From Acidobacteriota bacterium (GTDB taxonomy: Bacteria; Acidobacteriota; Blastocatellia; Pyrinomonadales; Pyrinomonadaceae): a stretch of 32,180 bases of DNA. The notes below the pieces were generated by a model. The model saw only the letters and a program-made list of their open reading frames with translations, had not been told where the DNA came from and searched no databases. Shown piece after piece: positions 1-9,823 of the stretch (position 1 is its first letter; each line of letters opens with the position of its first letter). Location: contig JADLDC010000164.1 of assembly GCA_020846885.1 (NCBI GenBank), positions 1-32,180 on the forward strand. The letters are read 5' to 3'. A program made the translations under genes and the position numbers.

Positions 1-1232
1 TCCGCGACAAAACGATCGCCGCGGGATTGCTGGAAGGTTATCGTTCGGTCCTGCCGCACGGAGTTTATCCGGTCGCGTTCCTGTTTGTCGATGTGCCTGT
101 CGAAGAGGTTGACGTAAATGTCCATCCGGCAAAGACGGAAGTGCGCTTTCGTCGGAATGAGGCCGTCAAGGATGTGATAGCCGAAGCGGTCCGCGGTTCG
201 CTTGCCAGCGCCGGTGTGGTACCTGAAGTTGATACGGACGCCGCTGCTGGGCGTGCAGCCGCCGCGTCGAACGGCGCCGACGCTCAGGTCGGGTTTGCCG
301 CGGGCGCCGAGCCGGTAAAGGATGATACTCTTTCCGATACCAGAGTTATCCAGCCCGTAATTTCGTTTGATAACGGACAGAATGAAGCCGCTTCGGGCAT
401 CGACGACGTGCTGATCCCGCCGCAGCTTTTTGCCGGCCGTAACGGTTCCGGGCCAGGCCCGGCGGCAGACGCGTCTGCCATGCTTGATTCGTCGGCCGAT
501 TTTGAACGGGCCGCCGAGATCCGAACGGACAGCAGCGAACCTGAGACTGACGAGCGGGGCATTCCGCCACACGATCAGTCCTTTGTATTTGAAGTGCCGC
601 CGCTGAACTCAGCGGCAAGGCTGGTCAAACCGGCGGAAACAGAGAATCTGGCAACGTCGAAGATACGGCCGCTTGCCCAGCTGCACGACAGTTTCATTAT
701 TGCGGTTGACGACGAAGGCCTGCTGCTTGTCGATCAGCACGTGGCGCACGAACGGATACTGTTTGATAAATTTCGCAAGAAAGAGACCGAGCGACCGATC
801 GAATCGCAGAACCTTCTGCTTCCGGAAACGGTCGATCTGACACCGGCCCAGGCTGAGGCGTTCAAGCTGGTCGAGGATCACCTCTCGGAGCTAGGATTTG
901 GCCTAATGCAGCTTTCCGGCCGGACTGTTGCGATAAAGTCGATCCCGACGGACGTGCCGCCGGCGGAGGCGCGGAACCTTTTTGCCGAAATACTTGATGC
1001 GATCGAGGTCGAAAAACGCGGTTCTGCCAAAGCCTCCCTGCGAGACAATATTGCCGCAAGCCTGGCATGCAAGGCGGCCGTCAAGATCAATATGAAATTG
1101 ACGCTCGAAAAAATGCAGTGGCTGATCGACAGGCTGCTGCTGACATCGTCGCCGACCACGTGCCCGCACGGCCGGCCGGTCATACTGCGGCTGACGATGA
1201 AGGACATAGAACGCGGTTTTCACCGAACATAG
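1..1232 (+). CDS. mutL: DNA mismatch repair protein MutL, C-terminal part (5' truncated by window edge)
   Basis: Open from the window edge: RDKTIAAGLLEGYRSVLPHGVYPVAFLFVDVPVEEVDVNVHPAKTEVRFR; C-terminal LHDSFIIAVDDEGLLLVDQHVAHERILFDK is typical of MutL. Confidence 0.95.
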   Translation, partial: RDKTIAAGLLEGYRSVLPHGVYPVAFLFVDVPVEEVDVNVHPAKTEVRFRRNEAVKDVIAEAVRGSLASAGVVPEVDTDAAAGRAAAASNGADAQVGFAAGAEPVKDDTLSDTRVIQPVISFDNGQNEAASGIDDVLIPPQLFAGRNGSGPGPAADASAMLDSSADFERAAEIRTDSSEPETDERGIPPHDQSFVFEVPPLNSAARLVKPAETENLATSKIRPLAQLHDSFIIAVDDEGLLLVDQHVAHERILFDKFRKKETERPIESQNLLLPETVDLTPAQAEAFKLVEDHLSELGFGLMQLSGRTVAIKSIPTDVPPAEARNLFAEILDAIEVEKRGSAKASLRDNIAASLACKAAVKINMKLTLEKMQWLIDRLLLTSSPTTCPHGRPVILRLTMKDIERGFHRT

Positions 1233-1235
1233 GAT

Positions 1236-1373
1236 ATGCACGAAATGAGCGATAAAGTGCCGTCAACCGAACGGCCCGATGCATTCTGGCATCGTGTTTA
1301 TTTTGCGGTTGTGATAGTAACCGTTTTTGTGATCGCTGCCCTGTGGGCGTTTTCCAAGTACTTCTCGACTTAG
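1236..1373 (+). CDS. Small single-TM protein (45 aa)
   Basis: MHEMSDKVPSTERPDAFWHRVYFAVVIVTVFVIAALWAFSKYFST*; one hydrophobic helix, 3 bp after the mutL stop; below the ORF-track length cutoff. Confidence 0.55.
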   Translation: MHEMSDKVPSTERPDAFWHRVYFAVVIVTVFVIAALWAFSKYFST

Positions 1374-1384
1374 CGCCAAAGAGT

Positions 1385-1489
1385 TTCTTCTTCGTGGATA
1401 TTCGTGTCATCTTTCGTGCAATTCGTGGTTCCGGTTTTGCCCCGAACCACGAAACGCACGAAATGGAAACACGAAGATCCACGAAAAGG
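1385..1489. repeat. CACGAA-rich imperfect palindromic repeat, copy A
   Basis: TTCTTCTTCGTGGATATTCGTG...TTCGTGGTTCCGG / CCGAACCACGAAACGCACGAAATGG...CACGAAGATCCACGAAAAG; arms are reverse complements with scattered mismatches. Confidence 0.85.
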
Positions 1490-1556
1490 GCCCCGAATAT
1501 ATCGCTTGGGAAAAAACGAAATTGAAAGTTGAACAGCGCGTTTCTATACCTATTGC

Positions 1557-3233
1557 ATGAAACTTCTCGATTGGGCGGTCGTCGTCGCATATCTCGTTTA
1601 TGTGATCTGGGACGGCATTCGGATGACAAAGCACAGTGACAGCAAGGAAGGCTATTTCCTTGCGAACCGAAGCCTGCCGTGGTGGGCCGTCGGGCTGTCG
1701 GTCATGGCGACGCAGCTTTCCGCGATAACGCTGGTTGGCACGACCGGCCAGGCATACAGCGACGGGATGCGGTTCATCCAGTTCTATTACGGCCTGCCGT
1801 TCGCGATGATAATCCTTTGCGTCACGGTCGTGCCTTTCTTTCATCGGGCAAATGTTTTTACGGCGTATGAGTATCTGGAAAAACGTTTTGATGTACGCGT
1901 CCGCACACTGACGAGCTTTTTTTTCCTGATCTCTCGCGGGCTTGGCGTCGGCACTATCATCTCCGCCCCGTCGATCGTTCTTTCGATCGTCTTTGGCTGG
2001 AACCTGATCGCTACTATTTTTGCGATCGGGCTTTCGACGACCGTTTACACGGTCTTCGGCGGTGTTCAGGCGGTTACCTGGACGGACGTTAAACAGATGA
2101 TCGTCATCTTCGTCGGTTTGGCCGTCTGTTTTGTCGTTATTTTATGGAGCTTTCCCGCCGGCGTCTCGCTCTATGACGGACTGCATCTCGCCGGCTCGCT
2201 TGGAAAATTGAATACGGTCGATACGAGTTTCAGCCTGACTGAAAAGTACACGATCTGGTCGGGATTGATCGGCGGACTGTTTCTGATGCTCGGCTATTTT
2301 GGCTGCGACCAGAGCCAGGTGCAGCGATTTTTGACAGCAAAGTCGGTTGACGAAGGCCGCACGTCGCTGCTGATGAGCGCGTTTCTAAAGATACCGATGC
2401 AGTTTTTTATACTGCTGATCGGCGTAATGGTCTTTATCTTTTATCAGTTCACGGCACCGCCGATCGTTTTCAACGCGGCCGAGGTCGCCAAGGCGGAAAA
2501 CGACCCGAGATTTCAAACCATCGAGCGAAATTTTGCCGAGGCTCACGCAACGCGACGCGACGCCGCGATCAACTTTTCCGAAAAGCCTATAGCGGAATTT
2601 CGGCAAGCGTATGCCGAATCCGATCGAGCGTTCAACGATACAAGAAAGGAAGCCGTCGCCTACATCAAAGAGACCAGCGACAAGAGTTTTAACGACGTGA
2701 ATTATGCCTTCCCGACGTTCATTCTCCAAAATATGCCGATGGGTGTTATCGGCCTTTTGATCGCCGCGATATTTGCCGCCGCGATGTCGTCGATCTCGGC
2801 CGAACTGAATGCACTCGCCACTGCAACGACCATCGACTTTTACCGCCGCCTCTACGCACCCGAAGCAAGCGACGCGCATTATGTCGCGGTCGGACGCATT
2901 TCGACATTTATCTGGGGAATTTTCGCCTGCATTGTCGCGATATTTGCAACCAACCTCGGCTCGCTTATCGAGGTAGTAAACAAATTCGGCTCGTTCTTTT
3001 ACGGCTCGCTCCTCGGCGTTTTTGTGTTGGCGTTCGTCGTGAAGCGGGCGCGAGCGCGAGGTGCATTTTTCGGGCTGCTGTTCGGCATCGCCTCCGTCTG
3101 GATCGCAAGCTGGTACACAAATATTGAATTCCTCTGGTTCAACGTCATCGGCTGTCTGGTCACGGTCATCGCAGGCTATCTGATCAGCCTGACAGAGAGT
3201 AAACGCAGAGACGCGGAGACGCAGAGTTTATGA
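1557..3233 (+). CDS. Sodium:solute symporter (SSS family)
   Basis: 558 aa multi-TM protein; [56 protein letters not shown] and [18 protein letters not shown] are SSS signatures. Confidence 0.92.
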   Translation: MKLLDWAVVVAYLVYVIWDGIRMTKHSDSKEGYFLANRSLPWWAVGLSVMATQLSAITLVGTTGQAYSDGMRFIQFYYGLPFAMIILCVTVVPFFHRANVFTAYEYLEKRFDVRVRTLTSFFFLISRGLGVGTIISAPSIVLSIVFGWNLIATIFAIGLSTTVYTVFGGVQAVTWTDVKQMIVIFVGLAVCFVVILWSFPAGVSLYDGLHLAGSLGKLNTVDTSFSLTEKYTIWSGLIGGLFLMLGYFGCDQSQVQRFLTAKSVDEGRTSLLMSAFLKIPMQFFILLIGVMVFIFYQFTAPPIVFNAAEVAKAENDPRFQTIERNFAEAHATRRDAAINFSEKPIAEFRQAYAESDRAFNDTRKEAVAYIKETSDKSFNDVNYAFPTFILQNMPMGVIGLLIAAIFAAAMSSISAELNALATATTIDFYRRLYAPEASDAHYVAVGRISTFIWGIFACIVAIFATNLGSLIEVVNKFGSFFYGSLLGVFVLAFVVKRARARGAFFGLLFGIASVWIASWYTNIEFLWFNVIGCLVTVIAGYLISLTESKRRDAETQSL

Positions 3234-3313
3234 TGCTAAAAGCGCCAAATGGCAAGAGATATTTAACGACAATACTGACGATCTTCCTCTGCGTCTCCGC
3301 GTCTCTGCGTTTA
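3200..3313. repeat. Perfect 27-bp inverted repeat (arms 3200-3226 and 3287-3313) across the SSS/PIG-L gene junction
   Basis: TAAACGCAGAGACGCGGAGACGCAGAG ... CTCTGCGTCTCCGCGTCTCTGCGTTTA are exact reverse complements. Confidence 0.97.
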
Positions 3314-5965
3314 GAAACCCTAGCGCAGATAAAGCCGGTTTACGACCAGGGAGCGCTTGGGCTTGGGCGATTGCTTAAACGTCTGAACACGACCGCGAGC
3401 GCGATGATGATCGGCGCTCACCCGGACGATGAGGACACTGCTTTGTTAGCCTATCTAGCTCGTGGCGAAAATGCCCGCACGGCTTATCTTTCACTAACCC
3501 GCGGCGACGGGGGCCAGAACATCATCGGCCCGGAGCTGGGCGAAGCCCTCGGCGTTATCCGAACGGAAGAACTCTTGCAAGCACGAAAACTCGACGGCGC
3601 CGAGCAATATTTTACGCGCGCGTACGACTATGGATTTTCAAAGACCTTGGCCGAAGCGAAAGAGAAATGGGATGAAAAAGTGATCCTTTGCGATGTCGTT
3701 CAGCGGATCAGGCTGTTTAGGCCGCTGGTCGTCATATCCCAATTCACCGGCACTCCGGCCGACGGGCACGGGCAGCATCAATATGCCGGATATATCACGC
3801 CGCTCGCGGTAAAGGCGGCGGCCGACCCGAATCAATGCACCAACTCCGGCGGGCCGTGGCAGGTGCGGAAGTTTTATGTCCGTCACGGCTTTCGCTCCAC
3901 GGGCGAACCGGGTTTGCGCATCAATACGGGCAAGTACGATCCGATGCTCGGCCGCAGCTATTTCGAGATAGCAATGGAAGCCCGAAGCCAGCACCGTTCG
4001 CAGGAGCAGGGCGTACTTGAGTTGAAGGGCGACCAGTTTTCCGGTTTGAATCTGGTCGAAAGCGCGGTGCCAAGAGTTGAAAATGAAACAGGAATTTTTG
4101 ACGGTATCGACACGTCATGGACAGGGATCGTAAAGACCTACAACGCCGATAAACCGGTGAGCGATTATACAAAACGACAGCTTGCATTAGTGCAAACTTT
4201 GGTTGCTAAGGCGCTCAAGGAGTTTAACCCTTCTGATCCAAGCGGAACCTTAAATAATTTGCTTGCCGGACGAAAAGCGGTCTCCGACCTTCAACAGAGT
4301 TATTTTTCCGAACGGCCGACGGAACAACAGCGCAAATCTGATGAAGAACGGCAAGTCAATGAATCCGGCGTGACGTGGGCGATTGTACCTGCTTGGGGCG
4401 ATTTGCATGAAGCCGTTCGGTTGGCGGCGGGCATCCGAATCGATGCGTTGGCGGAACGGGAAACCATCGCGCCCGGAGATGACCTCCAAGTAGCCGTCAA
4501 GGCCTTTTTCCCGGCGGACTCGCGCATAAAGATAAAGCATATCGGACTCGAAGCGCGATGGTGCAGATCGTATCTTCCGTCCTATTGTCCTGAGATCGCA
4601 ATCGCGAAATCTGAAGAACCGAAGGTTCAGACGGCCGCATCTTTTCGGCGAGAAAGCGCCAACCAGACGGCATATTTCAATGTTTCCGCAAAAGGGCTTC
4701 GGGAACCGACACAGCCTTACTGGCTCGTAGAACCGAGAAGATCCGATCTTTACCAATGGACGACCTTCAACTATGGTGACAGCGGCATGCCTTTCCAGAC
4801 GAAACTGCTTTCGGCGACGGTTTTGGCGGAAATTGATGGGGCGGGGTTCTCGATCACGCAGCCCGTCGAATATCGCTATGCCGATGACGTTCGCGGCGAG
4901 ATTCGCCGCGATGTCGTGGCCGTTCCATCGCTTTCGGTCAGCCTTGATCAGGATATGATCCTTTTCCCGATCGGCAGGGAAGCGTATAAGCGCCGTGTTG
5001 TGATGACGATAGTCAATAATTCGGCGAAGCTAATCAGCGACAAGGCCAGTCTCGATCTTCCGGGCAGCAGCTATTGGAAAGCCTCACCAACTGAGGCCAA
5101 CTTTACTTTAAGGGCAGGCGAAAAGACTAACATCGCGTTCGATCTGACAGTCAACAGCCAGGAGGAAGCCGGCGTTACTGAAATAGGAGCCATCGCATAC
5201 GCCAACGGACGGGCCAATAGCGAGGAAATGAGGGTAGTCGCCTATCCTCACATCCAAACGCATCGCTTTTATCCCGCCGCGGAGACGAAAGTGATCATCA
5301 TGGATTTGAAAACCACGCCTGTCAAAGTCGGCTACATCACCGGCAGCGGCGACCGTGTGCCGGAGGCGATGAAGCAGATGGGTTACGGCGTCGAGACGAT
5401 CGATGAACGAACTTTGGCGTCGGGTGATCTTTCAAAATACGATGTGATCGTTGTCGGCATTCGTGCTTATCAGGTCAGGCCCGATGTTGTGGCGAATAAC
5501 AAGCGGCTGCTCGATTTTGCGAATGCGGGCGGGACGCTGATCGTCCAGTATCAGCTTCCGGGATATACTCAGCAAAACCTCGCGCCGTTTCCGGCACAGC
5601 AGGGGCCGCGGGTTTCGGATGAATTGGCAAAGGTTACGATCGTTGATCCAGCCAACCCGATTCTCAATTTGCCGAACAAGATAACCGACAAAGATTTCGA
5701 AGGCTGGGTGCAGGAGCGCAACCTTTACAATTTTTCGACGATGGATGCGAAGTATGTTGGGCTATTAGAATCGCATGACGCGAACGAGGCCGAAAACAAA
5801 GGCGGCCTGGTCGTCGCGGATGTAGGAAAAGGGAAGTATATCTACTGCAGCTATTCACTTTTCCGCCAACTCCCGGCTGGCGTACCGGGAGCGTATCGGC
5901 TGCTTGCGAACATGCTCGCCTATTCAAGTAAAAATAGGCGGCCATTGCAGAAGCCCGCGCGTTAG
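3230..5965 (+). CDS. PIG-L family (LmbE-like) deacetylase, secreted, with C-terminal extension
   Basis: 911 aa; [37 protein letters not shown] motif; N-terminal signal-peptide-like segment; overlaps the SSS stop by 4 nt (ATGA). Confidence 0.9.
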   Translation: MMLKAPNGKRYLTTILTIFLCVSASLRLETLAQIKPVYDQGALGLGRLLKRLNTTASAMMIGAHPDDEDTALLAYLARGENARTAYLSLTRGDGGQNIIGPELGEALGVIRTEELLQARKLDGAEQYFTRAYDYGFSKTLAEAKEKWDEKVILCDVVQRIRLFRPLVVISQFTGTPADGHGQHQYAGYITPLAVKAAADPNQCTNSGGPWQVRKFYVRHGFRSTGEPGLRINTGKYDPMLGRSYFEIAMEARSQHRSQEQGVLELKGDQFSGLNLVESAVPRVENETGIFDGIDTSWTGIVKTYNADKPVSDYTKRQLALVQTLVAKALKEFNPSDPSGTLNNLLAGRKAVSDLQQSYFSERPTEQQRKSDEERQVNESGVTWAIVPAWGDLHEAVRLAAGIRIDALAERETIAPGDDLQVAVKAFFPADSRIKIKHIGLEARWCRSYLPSYCPEIAIAKSEEPKVQTAASFRRESANQTAYFNVSAKGLREPTQPYWLVEPRRSDLYQWTTFNYGDSGMPFQTKLLSATVLAEIDGAGFSITQPVEYRYADDVRGEIRRDVVAVPSLSVSLDQDMILFPIGREAYKRRVVMTIVNNSAKLISDKASLDLPGSSYWKASPTEANFTLRAGEKTNIAFDLTVNSQEEAGVTEIGAIAYANGRANSEEMRVVAYPHIQTHRFYPAAETKVIIMDLKTTPVKVGYITGSGDRVPEAMKQMGYGVETIDERTLASGDLSKYDVIVVGIRAYQVRPDVVANNKRLLDFANAGGTLIVQYQLPGYTQQNLAPFPAQQGPRVSDELAKVTIVDPANPILNLPNKITDKDFEGWVQERNLYNFSTMDAKYVGLLESHDANEAENKGGLVVADVGKGKYIYCSYSLFRQLPAGVPGAYRLLANMLAYSSKNRRPLQKPAR

Positions 5966-6206
5966 AGGCCGTGTCAAATGCTTAAAATCCCGTAGGGATC
6001 TTGTGAAAATAGCCCACCGATTTATCGGTGGGAACGAATCACAGGTTTCCCGGTAGTCCCGCAGGGACGGTTGAAAACCAGTAAACATCGCCATTTTCTG
6101 TCGTCCCTACGGGACTCGGACCGCGTTGAAATTTTCCCCCACCGATGAATCGGTGGGCTATTTTCGGCCGTCCCTTCGGGACAAATACGTTGTTTTGACA
6201 CAGCCT
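5966..6206. mobile_element. 241-bp MITE-like element: TIRs, six hairpins, 6-bp TSD
   Basis: TIR AGGCCGTGTCAAA (5966-5978) / TTTGACACAGCCT (6194-6206), 12/13 match; flanked by CGTTAG at 5960-5965 and 6207-6212; hairpins 5987-5999, 6013-6032, 6056-6068, 6103-6115, 6138-6157, 6170-6182. Confidence 0.85.
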
Positions 6207-6240
6207 CGTTAGCAAGGTCTTGATCTCCAACGTCCGTAAT

Positions 6241-6264
6241 AAGCCCGCGCTGACCCGCGGGCTT
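6241..6264. terminator. GC-rich hairpin, possible bidirectional terminator or repeat remnant
   Basis: AAGCCCGCG-CTGACC-CGCGGGCTT; perfect 9-bp stem without a clear U tract. Confidence 0.45.
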
Positions 6265-6296
6265 CCGCATGGATAAGAGATCCGTCCCTAAAAGCG

Positions 6297-6476
6297 CTAG
6301 GTAAGGACAGGGTCCATTAACGACTGCTTGATGCGGTTTTCGACATCCATGATATACAACACCTTGTCGTGATCTTCCTCAGTGTTGTACTTTTCGGTCA
6401 GGTCAGTGAAAAGATGTTCGAGCGAGATGAGTACCCGCTGTTTTACTTCGTTTTTATCAGTTTCAGACAGGGCCAT
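6297..6476 (-). CDS. Conserved-looking small protein (59 aa)
   Basis: MALSETDKNEVKQRVLISLEHLFTDLTEKYNTEEDHDKVLYIMDVENRIKQSLMDPVLT*; AAGGAG ahead of ATG; just below the ORF-track cutoff. Confidence 0.7.
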   Translation of the reverse strand: MALSETDKNEVKQRVLISLEHLFTDLTEKYNTEEDHDKVLYIMDVENRIKQSLMDPVLT

Positions 6477-6531
6477 ATTGTTTCTCCTTAACTTAGGGAA
6501 CGCTAGCGGCCCGCATCTTTTGCCGTAACCG

Positions 6532-7038
6532 CTACTCTATGACGACCAATAGGTCTCCGGCCGAAACGGTTGTTCCTTCCGCGACCTTCATCTCTTTGAC
6601 GATGCCGTCCTTGGGCGCCTTTAGCTCATTCTGCATCTTCATCGCTTCAACCACGATCACACCGTCTCCCTTTTTCACCTCGGCACCAGCCTCAAGCAGC
6701 AGCCTGACAACTTTTCCGGGCATCGCCGTTCTTAACTCCGCCGCTCCGTCCGCGTGATCGGCACGATCGCCCGAACCGCGAAGACGTTTTGGGTCAATGA
6801 GAGTAATTGCCAAAGAATGTCCGCCGGTTTGTACGAGGACAGGCTGATCTGGTTTGGCTCGCGGCGAGACAAAAACTTCGGTGATCTTGCCGTTGTTCTT
6901 AAATAGATAAACGCCTTTTTCTGGTTCCGAAACTTCGAGTTCGTACTCGCGGCCGTCAACGCAGGCGAATGCTTGATCGCCTTCACGTCGGATCTCGACC
7001 TCGTGTTTTTCATCGCCGACTTGGGCTTGGAGTTTCAT
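6532..7038 (-). CDS. Biotin/lipoyl-attachment domain protein (biotin carboxyl carrier-like)
   Basis: Start trimmed from the track ORF to MKLQAQVGDEKHEVEIRREG; biotinylation motif VVEAMKMQNELKAPKDGIVKEM. Confidence 0.88.
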   Translation of the reverse strand: MKLQAQVGDEKHEVEIRREGDQAFACVDGREYELEVSEPEKGVYLFKNNGKITEVFVSPRAKPDQPVLVQTGGHSLAITLIDPKRLRGSGDRADHADGAAELRTAMPGKVVRLLLEAGAEVKKGDGVIVVEAMKMQNELKAPKDGIVKEMKVAEGTTVSAGDLLVVIE

Positions 7039-7039
7039 T

Positions 7040-7315
7040 TTAACTTTCAGACCGCGTCGAGTACTCAGATTGGGGTTTTTTGTTACGTCTCTGTTCCAAC
7101 CACCAAATAGCCAAGCCACCCAGGAATCCAAACGTGATCGCGATGATGACCGTCGAGACCTTGACCTGCACAGGATCACCAAACACCCAGTCTCCGAATA
7201 CGCGAGCCAGCAGTTGGCTGATCGTGAAAACGACGGTCATCCAAGCAACAAAAGGCCACTTGGTCTTGGGTCGAATCTTGCCTAAGCGGTATCTCTTTTC
7301 TTCAGGCAATGGCAT
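7040..7315 (-). CDS. Small membrane protein (91 aa)
   Basis: MPLPEEKRYRLGKIRPKTKWPFVAWMTVVFTISQLLARVFGD...; two hydrophobic segments; directly upstream of the biotinyl-domain gene. Confidence 0.7.
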   Translation of the reverse strand: MPLPEEKRYRLGKIRPKTKWPFVAWMTVVFTISQLLARVFGDWVFGDPVQVKVSTVIIAITFGFLGGLAIWWLEQRRNKKPQSEYSTRSES

Positions 7316-7345
7316 TAGAAGTCACAAATTATTCAGCCGAAAACG

Positions 7346-7470
7346 GGAGAGCCCTTACTACGTGCGGGCTTCTGCATCGTCTGTCTTCCGCCTTCTGGAC
7401 TTGATCGAAGAAACCGGTCGCTACCGCTCTCGGTTCTGACATCGTCATTCCGCACTCCGCACTCCGCACT
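7346..7470. repeat. Cluster of three short interspersed repeat types
   Basis: (i) AGCCCTTACTACGTGCGGGCTTCTGCAT, (ii) GAAACCGGTCGCTACCGCTCTCGGTTCTGAC, (iii) ATTCCGCACTCCGCACTCCGCACT; (ii)+(iii) recur in inverse orientation at about 16356-16421. Confidence 0.75.
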
Positions 7471-7474
7471 CATG

Positions 7475-8134
7475 TTATGCCGTTTGCGAATCGCCTTTTA
7501 CCTTGTTTGGCTGCGGTGTGACCCGCAGATAAGGTTTTACTTCCTTCCAGCCGGCCGGGAATTTTTCTTTTGCGTCTTCGTTTGAGATCGACGGGACGAT
7601 AATGCAGTCGTCGCCGTCTTTCCAATTTACCGGCGTTGCGACGTTGTAATTTGACGTCAACTGCAGCGAGTCGATCACCCGAAGCACTTCGTCAAAATTG
7701 CGGCCGGTGCTCGCCGGATAAGTGATCATCAGCTTGACCTTTTTATCCGGCCCGATCACGTAAACCGAGCGGACGGTCAGCGCGTCGTTAGCGTTCGGAT
7801 GGATCATATCGTAAAGGTCCGAAACCTTCCGGTCCGAATCCGCGATCATCGGAAAGTTAACGGCCGTTCCCTGCGTTTCTTCGATATCCTTTTCCCAGCC
7901 GATATGCGAATCCAGCGGGTCAACGCTCAGCCCCATTACCTTGACATTCCTTTTGTCGAATTCAGGTTTTAGCTTTGCGGCCATGCCGAGTTCGGTCGTG
8001 CAGACCGGCGTGTAATCCTTCGGGTGCGAGAAAAGCACGCCCCAGTCGCTGCCTAGCCATTCGTGAAAATTTATCTCGCCCTGCGTAGTTTGAGCGGTGA
8101 AATTCGGTGCTTCGTCACCAAGTCTGATAGACAT
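7475..8134 (-). CDS. Peroxiredoxin, 1-Cys Prx6-like
   Basis: 219 aa; LFSHPKDYTPVCTTELGMAAKL, long C-terminal domain WKDGDDCIIVPSISNEDAKEKFPAGWKEVKPYLR. Confidence 0.93.
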   Translation of the reverse strand: MSIRLGDEAPNFTAQTTQGEINFHEWLGSDWGVLFSHPKDYTPVCTTELGMAAKLKPEFDKRNVKVMGLSVDPLDSHIGWEKDIEETQGTAVNFPMIADSDRKVSDLYDMIHPNANDALTVRSVYVIGPDKKVKLMITYPASTGRNFDEVLRVIDSLQLTSNYNVATPVNWKDGDDCIIVPSISNEDAKEKFPAGWKEVKPYLRVTPQPNKVKGDSQTA

Positions 8135-8194
8135 AACAGAGGTCCTCCTTTTGTCTGGATCACTCAGTATAGCAAATGGCGGCGGGGCAATGCA

Positions 8195-9514
8195 TCAGGC
8201 AGCGGCCGGCTCGTCGAAGTGCCCGTCCCGCGGCGCGGCCGGCCGAACCCGGAGAATACCGAGCTTCTTTTCGTCCGCCTGCAAGACCTCGATATCCAGG
8301 CCGTAATACGAAAGCTTTTCGCCAACCTTCGGCACATAACCAGCTTCGCTTGTTACCATTCCCGCGATCGTCGTAAAATCATCGTCCTCGATCTCAAGGT
8401 CAAAGAGCCGTTCGATCTTATCAATGGCCGTCGAGCCGAGCACATCCCAATATCCGTCCGAGCCTTCGACGATCTCGATGATCTCTTCTTCTTCGCTGTC
8501 TTCATCCTCAATTTCGCCTACGATCTCTTCCAAAATGTCCTCAACGGTCACAATGCCCGCGACGCCCCCGTATTCATCGATAACAATGGCAAGCTGTACA
8601 TGGCCGATCTGCATTGCCTTCAGCAGTTCCGCCGCCGGCTTGGTCTCCGGGACAAAGAACGGGTCACGAAGAATAGAATCGATCCTCTCATGTTCCTTTC
8701 CCTCTGCCCATGCCTGGAGCAGGTCGCGAACATAGATCACACCCTCTATGTTATCGATATTGTCGCGATAGACGGGCAGCCGCGAATACTTTTCTTCGAC
8801 CATCAGCTGCCGGGCCGCGATGATCGTCGATTCGACGGGGATGGCGCAGATCTCGGTCCGCGGCGTCATTATCTCGTCAGCGCGCGTTTCGTTGAATTCC
8901 ACGAGCGATTCGATCATCTCGCGCTCGTTCTCTTCGATGATGCCTTCCGCCTCGCCGACTTCCATCAGGGCGTGAAAGTCGTCGGCGTAATCCTCCGATC
9001 GATCATCGGCGGCATCGGGTGCGACTGTCGCGTCGATACGCGCGGTTTCCTTTGGGGCAAAGAATCCCGCGAACGGCCGCGTTATCACCGCCGCCGCGCG
9101 GTAAATCGGCCCGGCAACAGGCAGCAGCAAAAGCAGGCGCTGTTCCGGATCACTTCTAACAAGCATGCGCGGGATTATCTGCCGGAAAATGGCGGTTGAC
9201 GCTCCCGCGGAGGCCAAGGCGAACAGGACCAGAACGGCACGGTCATCGCCGGCAAAGCGTAACGCGATCATCGTCAGAGCGACCGTTACAGAAATGAGCA
9301 GGATCTGTATGGCCGAGCTCAGGACGAAACGAAAACGCGGCCGGTCATCCAGGATATCTCTAAGGGTCTTTGCCGATTGCGGTTTGCTTTCTTCGGTCTC
9401 GCTTGCAAGGCGGCGCAGGCCAAGGTCGGAGAGGTAGGAGAATGCCATATCCACAGTTGCCAGAAATGTCATGGCAATCAGGAGGCACGCGGCTATGACT
9501 ATCTCAATTTCCAT
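8195..9514 (-). CDS. CNNM/CBS-domain (hemolysin C / CorC-type) membrane protein
   Basis: 439 aa; N-terminal TM block, FAGFFAPKE, MIESLVEFNETRADEIMTPRTEICAI, AIVIDEYGGVAGIVTVEDILEEIVGEIEDE. Confidence 0.93.
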   Translation of the reverse strand: MEIEIVIAACLLIAMTFLATVDMAFSYLSDLGLRRLASETEESKPQSAKTLRDILDDRPRFRFVLSSAIQILLISVTVALTMIALRFAGDDRAVLVLFALASAGASTAIFRQIIPRMLVRSDPEQRLLLLLPVAGPIYRAAAVITRPFAGFFAPKETARIDATVAPDAADDRSEDYADDFHALMEVGEAEGIIEENEREMIESLVEFNETRADEIMTPRTEICAIPVESTIIAARQLMVEEKYSRLPVYRDNIDNIEGVIYVRDLLQAWAEGKEHERIDSILRDPFFVPETKPAAELLKAMQIGHVQLAIVIDEYGGVAGIVTVEDILEEIVGEIEDEDSEEEEIIEIVEGSDGYWDVLGSTAIDKIERLFDLEIEDDDFTTIAGMVTSEAGYVPKVGEKLSYYGLDIEVLQADEKKLGILRVRPAAPRDGHFDEPAAA

Positions 9515-9575
9515 CTTCTGCTGACTGAATCAGATAGTATTTTTCCGTCGTATGAAAAGCAAGTCCTTTGCCCTT

Positions 9576-9812
9576 GCAGTAGTGCATCAGTTTGCATTAT
9601 CTTGCCGCGGAGCGGCCCGAATATGGTAGCCAGATGCGAAGCTTCTGGTATGCATATTTGAAACGTCTCGTGCGTGGAAGACGCACGGCGGTCAAAAGGT
9701 TCCGCATCTTCAATGCGGAGTTCCATCGCCGCCCACAGTCCAGAGGTTTCACCACTGGCAACCCTCTCTCAGCCGCTTTGCGGCAGATAATTTCAAACTG
9801 ATGCACCACCGC
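9576..9812. mobile_element. ~237-bp multi-hairpin MITE-like element
   Basis: Terminal inverted repeats GCAGTAGTGCATCAGTTTG (9576-9594) / CAAACTGATGCACCACCGC (9794-9812), 2 mismatches; hairpins 9604-9616, 9630-9648, 9670-9686, 9702-9718, 9740-9758, 9772-9784 in mirror order. Confidence 0.75.
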
Positions 9813-9823
9813 TATTGCCGTCG

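Noticed and set aside
8063-9199. 378-aa plus-strand ORF
   Set aside because: Antisense to the CNNM/CBS gene and the Prx6 start; no domain logic, composition typical of GC-rich antisense frames.
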